A stretch of 64,000 nt of DNA from Sialis fuliginosa. Its lineage: Eukaryota > Arthropoda > Insecta > Megaloptera > Sialidae. Under the pieces are notes generated by a model. That model saw only the letters and a program-made list of their open reading frames with translations, ran no database searches and was not told where the DNA came from. Location of the stretch: NCBI GenBank assembly GCA_961205875.1, contig OY540818.1:1782001-1846000 (forward strand), given 5' to 3'. Positions 62,060 to 64,000 of the stretch are shown in pieces. Made by a program: the position numbers and the translations under genes. Positions within the stretch are counted from its first letter, which is position 1; every line of letters begins with the position of its first letter.

Positions 62060-64000
62060 AAACATAAATTTAAACATAAAATTAAACATAAATTTAAACA
62101 TAAATTTAAACATAAATTTAAACATAAATTTAAACATAAATTAAAAAATCAATTTAAACTTAAATTTAAACATAAATTTAAACATAAATTTAAACATAAA
62201 CATAAACATAAATTTAAACCCTAAATTTAAACATAAATTTAAACATAAATTTAAACATAAATTTAAACATAAATTTAAACATAAATTAAAACATAAATAT
62301 AAATTTAAACTTAAATTTAAACATAAACTTAAACATAAATTTAGTCATAAATTTAAACATAAAATTAAACATAAATTTAAACATAAATTTAAACTTAAAT
62401 TTAAACATAAATTTAAACATAAATTTAAACATAAATTTAAACATAAAGTTAAACATAAATTTAGACATAAATTTAAACATAAATTTAAACATAAATTTAA
62501 ACTTAAATTTAAACATAAATTTAAACATAAATTTAAACATAAATTTAAACATAAACTTAAACATAAATTTAGACATAAATTTAAACATAAATTTAAACAT
62601 AAATTTAAACATAAATTTAAACTTAAATTTAAACATTAATTTAAACATAAATTTAAACATAAATTTAAACATAAATTAAAACATAAACTTCAATTTAAAC
62701 ATAAACTTAAACACAAACTTAAACATAAATTTAAATATAAATTTAAACATAAATTAAAACATAAACTTCAATTTAAACATAAACTTAAACATAAACTTAA
62801 ACATAAATTAAAACATAAATTTAAACATAAATTTAAACATAAATTTAAACATAAATTTAAATATAAATATAAACATAAATTTAAACATAAATTTAAAAAT
62901 AAATTAAAACATAAACATAAATTTAAACATAAATTTAAACATAAATTTAAACATAAATTTAAACATAAATTTAAACATAAATCTAACATAAATTTAAACA
63001 TAAATTAAAACATAAATTATAACATAAACTTAAACATAAACATAAACACTAATTTAAACCCTAAATTTAAACATAAATTTAAACATAAATTTAAACATAA
63101 ATTTAAACATAAATTTAAACATAAATTTAACCATAAATTTAAACATAAATTAAAACATTAACTTAAACATAATTTTAAACTTAAATTTAAACATAAATTT
63201 AAACATAAATTTAAACATAATTTTAAACATAAATTTAAACATAAATTTAAACATAAATTTAAACATAAATTCAAACATAAATTAAAACATAAACTTAAAT
63301 TAAAACATAAATTTAAACATAAATTTAAACATAAATTTAAACATAAACTTCAATTTAAACATAAACTTAAACATAAACTTAAACATAAATTTAAATATAA
63401 ATTTAAACATAAATTAAAACATAAACTTCAATTTAAACATAAACTTAAACATAAACTTAAACATAAATTAAAACATAAATTTAAACATAAATTTAAACAT
63501 AAATTAAAACATAAATTTAAATATAAATATAAACATAAATTTAAACATAAATTTAAAAATAAATTAAAACATAAACATAAATTTAAACATAAATTTAAAC
63601 ATAAATTTAAACATAAATTTAAACATAAACATAAACATAAATTTAAACCCTAAATTTAAACATAAATTTAAACATAAATTTAAACATAAATTTAAACATA
63701 AATTTAAACATAAATTAAAACATAAATATAAATTTAAACTTAAATTTAAACATAAACTTAAACATAAATTTAGACATAAATTTAAACATAAAATTAAACA
63801 TAAATTTAAACATAAATTTAAACTTAAATTTAAACATAAATTTAAACATAAATTTAAACATAAATTTAAACATAAAGTTAAACATAAATTTAGACATAAA
63901 TTTAAACATAAATTTAAACATAAATTTAAACTTAAATTTAAACATAAATTTAAACATAAATTTAAACATAAATTTAAACATAAACTTAAACATAAATTTA
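62060..64000 (+). repeat. AAATTTAAACAT block 8 (runs off the window)
   Basis: Same landmark order as block 7 (AAACTTCAATTTAAACAT at 62766 and 63426). Near 63629 it jumps to an AAACATAAACATAAATTTAAACCC segment equivalent to the one at 62205, so the block repeats itself from there to the window edge. Confidence 0.85.

Noticed and set aside
27401-64000. Telomeric repeat array
   Set aside because: AAACAT/TTTATG lacks the G-rich strand of known telomere repeats, occurs in both orientations, and is interrupted by cores and transposons. TTAGG or TCAGG is absent.

Overview
The window is nuclear DNA of an AT-rich insect; the order cannot be fixed from the sequence. The evidence is an insect-type linker histone H1, a histone H3 pseudogene with its 3' stem-loop, a BEL/Pao LTR retrotransposon, Helitrons and several foldback elements. 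Almost nothing is single-copy host gene. The only host coding sequences I can support are the H1 gene (3767-4468) and a broken H3 (23709-23963, minus). Together with an H1-upstream-like relic at 24521-24700 they look like remains of a histone repeat cluster now separated by about 19 kb of inserted elements.

From 1 to 27400 the window is a pile of nested mobile elements. Two Helitrons lie head to tail with no base between them (6033-9109 and 9110-10894), and the same pair recurs in inverted orientation (13900-15683 and 15684-22423). This forms a very large, nearly identical inverted repeat around a 3 kb spacer. One arm was later split by a 1.5 kb palindromic terminal-repeat element (6064-7575), the other by a 5.2 kb BEL/Pao element (17171-22330). 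The BEL/Pao LTRs are almost identical, but it has lost the second half of its reverse transcriptase and the end of its integrase. Other palindromic elements lie at 1-978, 4524-6011, 22424-23580 and 25024-27174.

From 27401 to the end the window is a satellite built from one hexamer, AAACAT, and its derivatives: the 12-mers AAACTTAAACAT and AAATTTAAACAT, AAACGT, GAACAT, AAACAG and the heptamer AAACATT. It has a higher-order unit of about 2.4-4.5 kb. Each unit holds a conserved 244-245 bp non-repetitive core with (AAACAT)n on its left and the reverse-complement array (TTTATG)n on its right, then a switch back to the A-rich strand. Eight cores are visible. The eighth is split by a 3.27 kb palindromic Foldback/Mutator-like element (57936-61207) flanked by a perfect 9 bp target duplication. 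A flank of the satellite has itself been duplicated (25933 onward and 29877 onward, offset 3944 bp).

The genes do not form a pathway. The picture is a decayed histone locus next to, or embedded in, heterochromatin that grows by tandem duplication and by repeated nested insertion. The long open reading frames across the satellite (poly Met-Phe, Lys-His, Val-Tyr, Cys-Leu, Asn-Ile) are artefacts of a hexamer that lacks stops in five of six frames and are not annotated as genes.
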